DNA of 64,000 nucleotides from contig CAMNSD010000016.1 in NCBI GenBank assembly GCA_946554445.1, positions 1 to 64,000 of the forward strand, read 5' to 3'. Both the position numbers and the translations under genes were made by a program. The notes beneath the pieces are model-generated. The model was not told where the DNA came from and did not search any database. It saw only the letters and a list, made by a program, of their open reading frames with translations. The DNA comes from an uncultured Lachnospiraceae bacterium (GTDB lineage Bacteria; Bacillota; Clostridia; Lachnospirales; Lachnospiraceae). Shown in pieces: positions 51,668-60,910 of the stretch; positions within the stretch are counted from its first letter, which is position 1; each line of letters opens with the position of its first letter.

Positions 51668-52933
51668 ATGGAAGAAAACATCTTAAAGAGCACACAGAAT
51701 GAGGATGATACCACCGGACAGCTGCAGATCAATGTCACTGCGGACATCGGCCTAATCCCCATACAGAACGCGTCTATCACCATCTCCTTTACAGGAGAGC
51801 CTGACAGCACGGTAGAAACCCTGAATACAGACTCTTCTGGACAGACAGATGTCATAAATCTTAAAACACCGCCCCTGCAATACAGCCTCACACCCAATTC
51901 ACCCATGCCTTATTCCGAGTATACGGTATCTGTCACAGCGCCCGGCTATGAGCCGGTGATCGTATCCGGCGTGGAAGTACTGCCGGATGTGACCGCCATC
52001 CAGAATATCACAATGACGCCCACTGAGATGACACAGGATAACGAAGAGATCATTGCAATTCCTGACCACACCCTATATGGGGACTATCCGCCCAAGATCC
52101 CGGAGGACGAGATCAAACCCATGGATGAGTCCGGCGAGATTGTCTTAAGCCGTGTGGTCATCCCGGAATATATCATCGTACATGATGGTGTCCCCGCAGA
52201 CTCCACCGCCGCCAACTATTATGTCCGTTACCGGGATTATATCAAGAACGTGGTATCCTCTGAAATCTATGCTACCTGGCCAGAAAACGCTATCTATGCC
52301 AATACACTGGCCATCATGTCCTTTACCTTAAACAGAGTATACACAGAATGGTATAGAAATAAAGGATTTAATTTCACCATCACATCCTCCACTGCTTATG
52401 ACCAAAAATGGATTCGCGGACGCAACATCTACAAGAATATCGACAGACTGGTAGACAGCATCTTCGCCAACTACCTCTCACGCCCCGGCGTGCGCCAACC
52501 CATCTTTACCTCCTACTGCGACGGCCGCAACGTAACCTGCAACGGCTTAAGCCAGTGGGGTTCCAAGTACCTGGGGGACGAAGGCTACTCTCCCATCGAG
52601 ATCATCCGCTATTACTATGGCAGTGACATGTACATCAACAGCGCCGTGGCGGTTTCCGGCGTACCTTCCTCCTGGCCCGGTTATAACCTGAACGTGGGCG
52701 CTTCCGGCGACAAAGTCCTGCAGATTCAGCAGCAGCTTAACCGTATCGCCCAGAATTACCCGGCGATTCCACGGATTGCGGCCGACGGTATCTACGGAAC
52801 TAATACCGCCAATGCTGTGAGAGTGTTTCAGCGGGTATTTAATCTTCCCCAGTCCGGGATTGTGGATTATCCCACATGGTATAAGATTTCGGAGATCTAT
52901 GTGGGAGTCAGCAGAATTGCAGAACCAGGCTAA
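51668..52933 (+). CDS. SpoIID-like protein with C-terminal peptidoglycan-binding domain
   Basis: 421 residues from the ATG at 51668 (GAGGTATCCT before it); an in-frame ATG at 51629 has no site. A transthyretin/CNA-like beta domain (about 18-115) precedes a SpoIID-like domain (about 175-325) with VVSSEIYATWPENA, YDQKWIRGRNIY, FTSYCDGRNVTCNGLSQWG and IIRYYYG; SpoIID is a sporulation lytic transglycosylase. Residues about 340-410 are a PG_binding_1 domain (GASGDKVLQIQQQLN, DGIYGTNTANAVRVFQ). Unusually there is no signal peptide. It may be a spore-coat or cortex protein. Confidence 0.8.
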   Translation: MEENILKSTQNEDDTTGQLQINVTADIGLIPIQNASITISFTGEPDSTVETLNTDSSGQTDVINLKTPPLQYSLTPNSPMPYSEYTVSVTAPGYEPVIVSGVEVLPDVTAIQNITMTPTEMTQDNEEIIAIPDHTLYGDYPPKIPEDEIKPMDESGEIVLSRVVIPEYIIVHDGVPADSTAANYYVRYRDYIKNVVSSEIYATWPENAIYANTLAIMSFTLNRVYTEWYRNKGFNFTITSSTAYDQKWIRGRNIYKNIDRLVDSIFANYLSRPGVRQPIFTSYCDGRNVTCNGLSQWGSKYLGDEGYSPIEIIRYYYGSDMYINSAVAVSGVPSSWPGYNLNVGASGDKVLQIQQQLNRIAQNYPAIPRIAADGIYGTNTANAVRVFQRVFNLPQSGIVDYPTWYKISEIYVGVSRIAEPG

Positions 52934-52970
52934 AAAAAATGTCCTTATACCCATTGATTCAATTTCAGCA

Positions 52971-53010
52971 AAAAAGCGGTAATCCTTCAGCCATAGGATT
53001 TACCGCTTTT
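52971..53010. terminator. Bidirectional terminator between SpoIID-like gene and htpG
   Basis: AAAAAGCGGTAATCC and GGATTTACCGCTTTT pair around a 10-base loop, with A- and T-runs on both sides suited to both convergent genes. Confidence 0.85.
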
Positions 53011-53104
53011 CTAAGTATAACAGAGAAATTTTATCAAACAACCGGCTGTTCCGCTACTTTGAAGCGTTGCAACCGGTCATTCTCATTTGGATTATCCACA
53101 TTCC

Positions 53105-55291
53105 CTACTTGGTCAAAAGCATCATAATATCATTACTTCTGGCAATAAACTTAGTCATAGCCTCAGGCTCTAAAGGCGCCTGCTGCAACAGTGCCAGATC
53201 GTAGAGCTGTTCGCAGATCATCTTCACATTGTCGCCCTCCTGATGCTCGATCACATACTGTACCAGCGGATGGTTGGCGTTGAGGATCAGCGTCTCGCCC
53301 TCTTTGCCGAACATTCCCATATCCATGCCGCCCATGCCTTGCATAGAGTACATCTTCATCATATCCTGCATCCGGCGGGTTTCCTCAGAAAGGGTGATCA
53401 TGGAAGATATCTTCTTATTCTTAAGTTTCTCAATCTTCACCTTGATGGCGTCTTTCTTGAGAACCTTCTTCATCAGCTTGGCCACAGCCTCCGCCTGCTC
53501 CTCCATCTCCTTCTCAGCCTTCTTGGATGTCTTGGCCTTGAAGGTATCCGTCAAATCCGCATCAATGCGCTGGAACTTGACGCCTTCGTTCTTCGCCTCC
53601 AGCTGGGAAACAAAGGGCTGGTCGATATTGTGGGTAAGAATCACGGCATCCATCTTAGCCGCCTTGAACATGTTGATGTACTGGCTCTGCTGCTTCTCAT
53701 CGGTCACGTAGTAGATGACTTTCTCTTTCTTTTCCTCTTCCTCAGAATCCTCCAGAGACTCACCATCTGCATCGACCACCTCAGCCTCTATCTTTTCACC
53801 ACTCTCATCCACGACTTCGGCTTCCACCTTCTCACCGTTTTCATCCACGGCTCCGGTCCCTGCCTTCTGTCCGTTCTCGTCCACAACCTCGGCTTCCACC
53901 TTCTCGCCGTTTTCATCCACAGCGTTTTCTTTCGCTGCTTCCTCCGCCTCGTCAGGATCCGTCTTATTAACTTCCAGACACTCTGGCAGAGTCATGTAAT
54001 TGCCGTCCAGGTTCTTAAAGAGGATGTAATCCGTCATCTTCTCACAGAACTTATCGTCTTTGAGACAGCCAAACTTGATAAACGGGCTGATATCATCCCA
54101 GTATTTCTCATACTCTTCCTTCTCAGTCTTGCACATGCCAGAGAGTTTGTCCGCCACCTTCTTCGTGATATACTCACTGATCTTCTTGACAAAGCCATCG
54201 TTTTGCAGCGCGCTTCTAGATACGTTAAGCGGCAGATCCGGACAGTCGATCACACCCTTTAACAGCAACAAGAACTCCGGAATCACTTCCTTGATATTGT
54301 CGGCGATAAACACCTGGTTATTATACAGCTTGATGGTTCCCTCGATGGACTCATACTCCATGTTGATCTTAGGGAAGTACAGGATACCCTTCATATTGAA
54401 AGGATAATCCATATTCAGATGAATCCAGAACAACGGCTCCTTGTAATCCTGGAATACTTTTCTGTAAAATTCCAAATACTCTTCCTTCGTGCACTCATTG
54501 GGATGTTTCGCCCACAGGGGATGCGTCTCATTGAGAAGTTCCGGACGCTTCTTGATCTTCAGTTTCTGCTCGTCCTCCTCCTTCTCCTTGGCAATCTCCT
54601 CCACCACTTCATCGGTGTCTAACTTCTCATCCGCCTTGATAACCTGTGTCTCCGTGCTGTTAGCCTTGGAGAGATAGATTTCCGTAGGCATGAAAGAACA
54701 GTATTTCTTGATAACTTCTTTTGCCTTATATTCGTTGCAGAACTCCAGACAGTCCTCGTTGATAAACAGAGTGATCTCCGTTCCCACTTCGCTGCGGCTT
54801 CCTTCTTTCATATCAAACTCTGTGCCGCCGTCGCATTCCCAGTGTACGGCCTGCGCCCCATCCTGGTAAGATAAGGTGTCGATATGCACCTCGTCCGCCA
54901 CCATGAAAGCGGAATAGAATCCCAGTCCGAAATGACCGATGATCTGGTCGTCATTCGCCTTGTCCTTATACTTCTCTATGAAATCCGCTGCACCGGAGAA
55001 GGCAATCTGGTTGATGTACTCCTCCACTTCCTGTGCCGTCATACCGATACCGTTATCAATGAACTTAAGCGTCTTTTCTTCCGGGTTCACGATAATCTGT
55101 ATCTTCGCCTTATAGTCGTCCGCCAGCGCATACTCGCCCATCATATCCAACTTCTTTAATTTGGTGATGGCGTCACAGCCATTGGAGATCAATTCCCTGA
55201 AAAAGATATCGTGATCTGAATACAGCCACTTTTTGATAATCGGGAATATATTGTCGCTGTTGATTGATAGATTACCATGTTTTGCTTCCAT
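53105..55291 (-). CDS. htpG: Molecular chaperone HtpG (Hsp90) with acidic repeat insertion
   Basis: 728 residues from the ATG at 55291 (GAGGAAAATT); bacterial HtpG is usually about 620-650. N-terminal GHKL ATPase: ELISNGCDAITKLK, FIDNGIGMTAQEV, GHFGLGFYSAFMVAD. The middle domain (LPLNVSRSALQND) and C-terminal dimerisation domain (LILNANHPLVQYV) are intact. Residues about 455-515 are an extra acidic segment of five 12-residue repeats (VDENGEKVEAEV). A CIRCE operator lies upstream, so HrcA should repress it. Confidence 0.96.
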   Translation of the reverse strand: MEAKHGNLSINSDNIFPIIKKWLYSDHDIFFRELISNGCDAITKLKKLDMMGEYALADDYKAKIQIIVNPEEKTLKFIDNGIGMTAQEVEEYINQIAFSGAADFIEKYKDKANDDQIIGHFGLGFYSAFMVADEVHIDTLSYQDGAQAVHWECDGGTEFDMKEGSRSEVGTEITLFINEDCLEFCNEYKAKEVIKKYCSFMPTEIYLSKANSTETQVIKADEKLDTDEVVEEIAKEKEEDEQKLKIKKRPELLNETHPLWAKHPNECTKEEYLEFYRKVFQDYKEPLFWIHLNMDYPFNMKGILYFPKINMEYESIEGTIKLYNNQVFIADNIKEVIPEFLLLLKGVIDCPDLPLNVSRSALQNDGFVKKISEYITKKVADKLSGMCKTEKEEYEKYWDDISPFIKFGCLKDDKFCEKMTDYILFKNLDGNYMTLPECLEVNKTDPDEAEEAAKENAVDENGEKVEAEVVDENGQKAGTGAVDENGEKVEAEVVDESGEKIEAEVVDADGESLEDSEEEEKKEKVIYYVTDEKQQSQYINMFKAAKMDAVILTHNIDQPFVSQLEAKNEGVKFQRIDADLTDTFKAKTSKKAEKEMEEQAEAVAKLMKKVLKKDAIKVKIEKLKNKKISSMITLSEETRRMQDMMKMYSMQGMGGMDMGMFGKEGETLILNANHPLVQYVIEHQEGDNVKMICEQLYDLALLQQAPLEPEAMTKFIARSNDIMMLLTK
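53763..53925 (-). repeat. In-frame 36-bp repeats within htpG
   Basis: About four and a half copies of a 36-bp unit encoding VDENGEKVEAEV and variants. Period is exact and copies diverge by a few bases, so the insertion probably grew by slippage or unequal crossover. Confidence 0.8.
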
Positions 55292-55365
55292 AATTTTCCT
55301 CACATTCCTTTCCATATCCGTCAGGCCACGTTACCGGCCCCTGTCCTGTTTTCTTCCTGTGAAAT

Positions 55366-55394
55366 AGTTTAATACCCTGTAAAATATAAGTCAA
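55366..55394 (-). promoter_or_regulatory. Promoter of htpG
   Basis: TTGACT (55389-55394) and TAAACT (55366-55371), spacer 17, immediately downstream of the CIRCE element. Confidence 0.75.
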
Positions 55395-55401
55395 GACAAA
55401 A

Positions 55402-55428
55402 TTAGCACTCATTTGAATAGAGTGCTAA
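55402..55428 (-). promoter_or_regulatory. CIRCE operator (HrcA binding site)
   Basis: Perfect TTAGCACTC-N9-GAGTGCTAA. It ends eight bases before the -35 of htpG. HrcA bound here would repress until heat or misfolding stress. Confidence 0.95.
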
Positions 55429-55530
55429 TAATTTGCGTTTTATCCAGATTTTATGCGGGCTTGCGGAATTATAAACTTTTTCTAAAATCTCTTTTCAAAC
55501 CCGTTTATCACATTTTCCTTTCCGCACAGT

Positions 55531-56601
55531 TTACGCCCCAAAATACTGTGAATAAACCTCAAAGAAATTCTGCGTAGTCACGTTCTCATCGTGAATAAAA
55601 CTCACCGTGCTCCACAATTCCTCATTTAGATTTCTGGTAAGGGTATCCACATAGGCATCATACTCTCTCCCGAAAGCCTCTTCCCGCCGTTGTTCCACAA
55701 TCTTGATCTTGTTAGCGTCTGTCTCTTCCCGATCAAAAGTATTGATACATTTGATAATGTGATAACCATACTCCGTCTCCACAATATCGCTGATTTCACC
55801 TGTACCCAAGTTGAAGGCTGCTTCCTCAAAAGCAGGCGCCATCTCCCCTTTACCAAAAGAGTATGTGGCTTTATCATCTTCGCTGTACCTGCGGATCAAC
55901 TCATCAAAATCCGCATCTTCCTCCCTGGCTTCTTCCAACGCTTCACAAGCTTCTTTGTAGGCGTCCTGTTTGGCATGTTCCGTGTATTCAATCTTTTTAC
56001 CGGTCCCATCCAGCGCATAAGTTTTGATCAGGATATGCTGCACTGTGATGGTTCTCGCCTCATCGTCACTGATCTCTGGATTGATATCCTTAATGGTATA
56101 CTGGTACATCTTCTCCGCCAGCGCAAGTTCCGTGTAGAGTTCTTCCACCATTTTCTCGGACACGCCCAGCAATTCAATCTCCCTGTCATTCAAAGATTCA
56201 TAATACGCTCTCGCCGCATTTTCCGCCTGCGCCTTCTCCTCATCCTCCAAGCTTACCTCATATCGTTCCGCCATCAGATTCATGGTCTTAATCTGGGCAA
56301 TCTGCGCCAGGGCAATATTTTTAACATTCTCCTCCAAAGTCACACCGTCTGCATTGGTGTTCCAGATTTCCGCGCCATAAACGCTCTCGTACCGATTCTG
56401 AATTGTGGTCAAATACACCATCAATTCCGGCAGGGTACACGTGCTGGTCTCAATCCGAAATATTTCATCCTTATTAAATCCAGTGGTAAGCACCACCTTG
56501 GTCCCTTTACCGTCACCGAATCCACAGCCTGTAAGGGATGAGGCCGATAGAACAGCTGCCAAAAGAAGCGCTGCTGTCCTGCAATACTGTTTTTTTCTCA
56601 T
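55531..56601 (-). CDS. Lipoprotein peptidyl-prolyl isomerase (PrsA/SurA-like)
   Basis: 356 residues. Signal peptide with lipobox SSLTGC (Cys near 26). Residues about 70-185 form a SurA-N-like helical chaperone domain; residues about 190-290 are a parvulin domain (TVQHILIKTYAL, FGKGEMAPAFEEAAFNLGTGEISDIV split across motifs, EYGYHIIKCI). It should fold secreted proteins at the outer face of the membrane. A 36-bp AT-rich repeat tract lies directly upstream. Confidence 0.9.
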   Translation of the reverse strand: MRKKQYCRTAALLLAAVLSASSLTGCGFGDGKGTKVVLTTGFNKDEIFRIETSTCTLPELMVYLTTIQNRYESVYGAEIWNTNADGVTLEENVKNIALAQIAQIKTMNLMAERYEVSLEDEEKAQAENAARAYYESLNDREIELLGVSEKMVEELYTELALAEKMYQYTIKDINPEISDDEARTITVQHILIKTYALDGTGKKIEYTEHAKQDAYKEACEALEEAREEDADFDELIRRYSEDDKATYSFGKGEMAPAFEEAAFNLGTGEISDIVETEYGYHIIKCINTFDREETDANKIKIVEQRREEAFGREYDAYVDTLTRNLNEELWSTVSFIHDENVTTQNFFEVYSQYFGA

Positions 56602-56679
56602 TCAACTTACCTATATTTTCTTTCTATTGCTTTTATCCTATTACCTATTCTATTGCTTATCCTATTATTTATCCCATCA

Positions 56680-56790
56680 TATTTCCTATTATCTGGCCTA
56701 TTATTTATTCCATTATATTTCCTATTATCTGGCCTATTATTTATTCCATTATATTTCCTATTACTTACCCTATTACATTTCCTTCCTTAT
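56680..56790. repeat. AT-rich 36-bp tandem repeat
   Basis: Units start at 56680, 56716 and 56752 with TATTTCCTATTATCTGGCCT as the core; looser TTAC/TATT variants flank from about 56640 to 56790. The tract begins at the end of the PHP gene and runs to the foldase gene leader. Confidence 0.85.
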
Positions 56791-57523
56791 CATACCACAC
56801 CTTACCGTCTGTCAACACGCGGTCTTCCTCCCCCAAAATCGCCCGTACATAATCCTGGGCCGATGTCAGTTTCCTGCGAAAGGCCACGCCGCCGCCAAAC
56901 AAAGCTGTGGCATGAATATCCGATCCGGCGCTCATGGGAAAGTTATACTTATGGGCATAAGCAACAGCGCTCTTATCAAATCCTCGTTTATCTCGTCCGA
57001 CTCCATGATACTGATGATGCGCCGCATTGATGCCCTCCACGCCGTCTACCCATTCCGGGAAAAGACGCACACAGGGAATATAAGATTCCTCCCTAAAAGG
57101 ATGGGCATGCATCACCAGCCCGCCCGCCTCATGCACTAGTTCATAATGCTGTTCCACAGTGGCCATACGCAGTTCCGGGTGTGCTTTCATCCAGGCCTTG
57201 TCAATCCCATACATCAAAAATTCCGTGCCGTCATAACCGGCTTCATAGCCGAAGAATACATCCAGCCCAATCCTGTCTCCCTCTTCCTTAGCATATTCAT
57301 AGCCCAGACAGAACTGATCCACCCACTCCTCCCAGGCAAGCCTCGGATCGATGATCGTATTGCCGCCCCAATTATGGTCCGTTACAAAAATACCGGTATA
57401 ACCATATTCTTTACAGGCACGCGCCATCTCGTCGCCGCCGCTTCTGGCACAGGCGCTGGCCTGTGAAGTGTGCAGATGTGTCTCATATAGATAAGGATAT
57501 TCTTCCAGAATCCTTTTATTCAT
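56765..57523 (-). CDS. PHP-domain metal-dependent phosphoesterase-like protein
   Basis: 252 residues. PHP metal motifs: ETHLHTSQASAC (HxH), VTDHNWGGN (DH), FGYEAGYDG (Glu), LVMHAHPF (HxH) and AGSDIHAT (DxH). Related proteins include histidinol-phosphatase and nucleoside 3',5'-bisphosphate phosphatases. The substrate is not evident. The gene ends inside the AT-rich repeat tract; the stop codon may have been shaped by it. Confidence 0.85.
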   Translation of the reverse strand: MNKRILEEYPYLYETHLHTSQASACARSGGDEMARACKEYGYTGIFVTDHNWGGNTIIDPRLAWEEWVDQFCLGYEYAKEEGDRIGLDVFFGYEAGYDGTEFLMYGIDKAWMKAHPELRMATVEQHYELVHEAGGLVMHAHPFREESYIPCVRLFPEWVDGVEGINAAHHQYHGVGRDKRGFDKSAVAYAHKYNFPMSAGSDIHATALFGGGVAFRRKLTSAQDYVRAILGEEDRVLTDGKVWYDKEGNVIG

Positions 57524-57540
57524 ACATACTTCCTACCCTT

Positions 57541-57592
57541 AAAGTAAATTTGCTTCGCAAATTAACTTTGCGAGATCCGCTTCGCGGCCTCG
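57541..57592. repeat. Interspersed 52-bp element, copy 2
   Basis: One mismatch from 46421-46472. A shorter derivative with AAATTTGCTTCGCAGTCTCGG follows at about 57627. Located upstream of the PHP gene, in a gap that otherwise holds only the ilvE terminator. Confidence 0.85.
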
Positions 57593-57660
57593 AATAAGCG
57601 GAGAACTTTCCTATACCCCTAAAGGTAAATTTGCTTCGCAGTCTCGGATTTATCGATAAA

Positions 57661-57701
57661 AGGGATTAAATTGCATGCCCGCAGGCGCCAACCTAATCCC
57701 T
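57661..57701 (-). terminator. Terminator of ilvE
   Basis: AGGGATTA and TAATCCCT enclose a GC-rich inner hairpin; the minus strand continues with TTTTATCG, 45 bases after the ilvE stop. Confidence 0.7.
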
Positions 57702-57745
57702 CTCATTGGTTTTTCTTTCAGCGCAGACAAACCGCGCAGGCTTTC

Positions 57746-58771
57746 TTATTTAATCACATGAATCCAGCCTTCCGGCGCTTCAATCCGTCCCATTTGGATA
57801 CCGGTCAGTGTGTCGTACAGTTTCTTTGTGATCGGTCCCATCTCATTCATGCCGCTGGGGAATACGATCTCTTTGCCATGATCCACTACTTTACCCACCG
57901 GGGAAATGACTGCCGCCGTACCGCAGAGTCCACATTCTGCAAAATCTTTGACTTCTGCAAGTTCCACTTCTCTCTCTTCCACTTCAAGTCCCAGATAATC
58001 TTTGGCAACCACCATCAGGGAACGTCTGGTAATGGAAGGCAGAATGCTGTCGGACTTAGGCGTCACCACCTTATTATCCTTGGTCACAAACAGGAAATTG
58101 GCGCCGCCAGTCTCCTCCACCTTGGTCCTGGTACCGGCATCTAAATACATATTTTCGTCATATCCTTCTTCATGTGCGGTGATGATCGCATGAAGACTCA
58201 TGGCATAGTTAAGTCCTGCCTTAACATGTCCCGTTCCATGTGGCGCAGCCCTGTCAAAATCACTTACTTTGATGGTCAGTGGCTTCGCGCCTCCCTTAAA
58301 GTAAGGGCCCACCGGCGTCGTAAAAATCCTGAACTGATACTCATCCGCAGGCTTTACACCGATTACCGGAGAGATACCAAACATATATGGTCTGATATAA
58401 AGAGTCGCTCCTGAGCCATAGGGCGGTACATACGCCTCATTAGCCGCTACCACATCTGTCACCGCCTGCACAAAACGCTCCTTGGGGAATATTGGCATCT
58501 CCAATCTCTTACAGGAATCTTCCATACGCTGTGCGTTTAAATCCGGACGAAAAGTTACAATACGTCCATCCTCCGTGGTGTACGCCTTTAAACCTTCAAA
58601 ACAAGTCTGCGCATACTGTAACACGCCAGCGCACTCATTCATGGTAATATTGGCTTCCGATGTGAGTTCTCCCTGATCCCACGCGCCATTCTTGTAATTG
58701 GCCACAAACCTTTTATCGGTCTCGTGATAGCCAAAACCAATATTTGCCCAGTCCAGATTCTTTTTTTCCAT
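57746..58771 (-). CDS. ilvE: Branched-chain amino acid aminotransferase
   Basis: 341 residues, fold-type IV PLP enzyme. AECGLCGTAAVISPVG, GHVKAGLNYAMSLHAI (PLP lysine in this region), and YDTLTGIQMGRIEAPEGW are typical of the class II IlvE group. It transfers amino groups between glutamate and Leu/Ile/Val keto acids. The gene stands alone with its own promoter and terminator. Confidence 0.95.
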   Translation of the reverse strand: MEKKNLDWANIGFGYHETDKRFVANYKNGAWDQGELTSEANITMNECAGVLQYAQTCFEGLKAYTTEDGRIVTFRPDLNAQRMEDSCKRLEMPIFPKERFVQAVTDVVAANEAYVPPYGSGATLYIRPYMFGISPVIGVKPADEYQFRIFTTPVGPYFKGGAKPLTIKVSDFDRAAPHGTGHVKAGLNYAMSLHAIITAHEEGYDENMYLDAGTRTKVEETGGANFLFVTKDNKVVTPKSDSILPSITRRSLMVVAKDYLGLEVEEREVELAEVKDFAECGLCGTAAVISPVGKVVDHGKEIVFPSGMNEMGPITKKLYDTLTGIQMGRIEAPEGWIHVIK

Positions 58772-58854
58772 AATTCCCCACTCCTCTCAGGTGTATGTCG
58801 AGTCCGCAAAGCGAAACCCGCAAGGTTACTTCCGAAGAAATTTATTTTTTATTC

Positions 58855-58883
58855 TATATTAAACCATTATCCCTAAAAGTCAA
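58855..58883 (-). promoter_or_regulatory. Possible promoter of ilvE
   Basis: TTGACT (58878-58883) and AATATA (58855-58860), spacer 17, about 85 bases before the start. The leader contains a small GC hairpin but no T-box or regulatory motif I recognise. Confidence 0.5.
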
Positions 58884-58905
58884 GCCTTACATCCTGCTGT
58901 TTCAA

Positions 58906-60876
58906 TCACAACACCGCATTGACTACCTCAAGGGCAATATCATAGGCAAAATCCTTGACTGCCTTTTCACAGAGCCTCAGCATCTTCTTATCCGACTCCG
59001 GCCTGTCATAGCGCTTTAATTCCCGAATCCTGGCAAGCGCCGTATCCCCATCGAAATCATCCAGCCGGTCCGCCAATTCCCGAAGCGCCTTTTCCCAGTC
59101 GTCCTCCGTAATATTCTCTACTTCCTGCACTTCCTCCTCTTCTTGTTGTAACGTCGTCTTTTCTTCGTTATCTAGATACACCTTCAGGCTGTTTCTCATG
59201 GTACTCATCAGGCTGAACAGAATCGGCGAGCGCACCGTCACGTCTTCCACCTGGCCTGCCTTGGCCATCTTCTCCAACTCAAAGGCTTCGTCCGCCAGAT
59301 CGTCAGCGCCCACATTTCTGGCATTTCCCTTCAGAGAGTGTACGATGATCATATAACCCGGCATATCGCCTTTTTTCAAAAAATCCTTCAATGCCTCTTC
59401 CTTCTCCTGCAGGATCGAGTGGAAATCATGAAGCACCTTACCGTAGAGCGCCTTATCTCCACCCATATATTTCAGTCCATTGCGGAGATTGAATCCCATC
59501 AGGTACAGCTGGCTCTCCCTAATACTCAGTTCATTGCCCGCCTCTTCCTCTTCGTAGGCATCGTTGATGTCCATATTATGTGTCATATACACTACATTGT
59601 CAGGCAGATATTCGATCAGCATATTCTCGAACTTATCCGCATCAATGGGTTTAGTCAGATAATCCTGGAAGCCTTCTTTTAAATAAAGTTCCCTGGCCCC
59701 GGCTACCGCATTGGCCGTCAGCGCGATCACCGGAATATCTCTGGAAGGGTTCCCCTCCAGCGCCCGGATCGCATGGAGCGTCTGCACGCCATCCATCACC
59801 GGCATCATATGATCCATACAGATCACATGATAGGTTTTACGTTTGATCAGTTCCAGACATTCTTCCCCACTGGCCGCCACATCCACCTGCAGCCTGGTCC
59901 CTTTCAAAAGTCCCTGGGCCACTGCCAGATTCATGGCGTTATCATCCACGATCAACACCCTGCCCATGGGCGCTATGAATTTCTCATGGTAATCTTCTAT
60001 GCTGCGAAGGCTCTCACTATACTGCTTCTCAAAATCACCCAGCGGCGCAGAATCCACCACTTTCTGTCTGATTTGGAAGGAAAACGCCGTTCCTTTGCCA
60101 TAGACGCTCTGCACGGTGAGTTCTCCGCCCATCATTTCCACCAACCGTTTGGTGATGGCAAGCCCCAGTCCCGTCCTGTCATCCTTACTTCTGACGGCAG
60201 AATCCATACGCTGGAAAGCCCTGAAAAGCTTAGGGATATCTTCCTCCTTGATGCCGATTCCCGTATCCTTCACAATCACGTCAAGCTCTATCTCTTCCTC
60301 TGAGATTTTCTTCCAGTTAAAATATAGAGTCACCCTGCCCTTCTCCGTGAACTTCACGGCATTGGACAAAAGATTGCTGATGATCTGCCGGATATGAATC
60401 TCATCTCCCTGCAGTTTATAGGGAATATCCTGCGCAATTTCTAATTTCAATTCCAGTCTTTTTCTTCGAAGCTGTACAGAAACGCTGTTGATCAGATCAT
60501 TGAGCAGGGAACTGACATCATAAATCCCCTCATTTAAATCCAATTTATCCGCTTCTAATTTGGAGAAGTCCAGAATGTCACTGACCAGCGTAAGCAGTAC
60601 ATTGCCCGCCTGCCTGATATCCCGCGCATATTCTTTGATTGTTTCCTCCTGGCTCTCCCGCAGGATCAACTCATTCAATCCCAGGATTGTATTGATCGGC
60701 GTCCGCAGTTCGTGTGACATATTTGCCAGGAAAATATCCCTGGCGCCCTCCGCCTTCTCTGCGGCGTTCATGGCCGCCTCAAGCGCCTCGTCTTTCTGCT
60801 GTAACTGCTCTTTCGCCTTAGACAGAGAAGACACCTTTTCTTTTTTCACCACCGTTTTCTTTGTTTCCTGACCCAT
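58906..60876 (-). CDS. Soluble hybrid histidine kinase with receiver and HPt domains
   Basis: 656 residues. A short coiled coil (1-45) leads into HisKA (FLANMSHELRTPINTILGLNE), HATPase_c (SNLLSNAVKFTEKG, GTGIGI-like DTGIGIKEEDI, DRTGLGLAITKRLVEMMGG), a receiver (about 300-425; VLIVDDNAMNLA, CMDHMMPVMDG, TKPIDADKF) and an HPt domain (HSLKGNARNVGADDLA). No membrane span, PAS or other sensor is present, so input must come through a partner. It is the last gene of the MBL-thyA-folA operon, 34 bases after folA. No output domain, so it likely feeds another regulator. Confidence 0.9.
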   Translation of the reverse strand: MGQETKKTVVKKEKVSSLSKAKEQLQQKDEALEAAMNAAEKAEGARDIFLANMSHELRTPINTILGLNELILRESQEETIKEYARDIRQAGNVLLTLVSDILDFSKLEADKLDLNEGIYDVSSLLNDLINSVSVQLRRKRLELKLEIAQDIPYKLQGDEIHIRQIISNLLSNAVKFTEKGRVTLYFNWKKISEEEIELDVIVKDTGIGIKEEDIPKLFRAFQRMDSAVRSKDDRTGLGLAITKRLVEMMGGELTVQSVYGKGTAFSFQIRQKVVDSAPLGDFEKQYSESLRSIEDYHEKFIAPMGRVLIVDDNAMNLAVAQGLLKGTRLQVDVAASGEECLELIKRKTYHVICMDHMMPVMDGVQTLHAIRALEGNPSRDIPVIALTANAVAGARELYLKEGFQDYLTKPIDADKFENMLIEYLPDNVVYMTHNMDINDAYEEEEAGNELSIRESQLYLMGFNLRNGLKYMGGDKALYGKVLHDFHSILQEKEEALKDFLKKGDMPGYMIIVHSLKGNARNVGADDLADEAFELEKMAKAGQVEDVTVRSPILFSLMSTMRNSLKVYLDNEEKTTLQQEEEEVQEVENITEDDWEKALRELADRLDDFDGDTALARIRELKRYDRPESDKKMLRLCEKAVKDFAYDIALEVVNAVL

Positions 60877-60910
60877 ACCCCTATACCTTCCTTATATTAA
60901 GTGAACCCCA

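Noticed and set aside
53763..53925. Frameshift or assembly artefact in htpG
   Set aside because: The insertion keeps frame with an exact 36-base period and both flanking domains are intact.
56680..56790. CRISPR array
   Set aside because: Continuous 36-bp tandem repeat without spacers.
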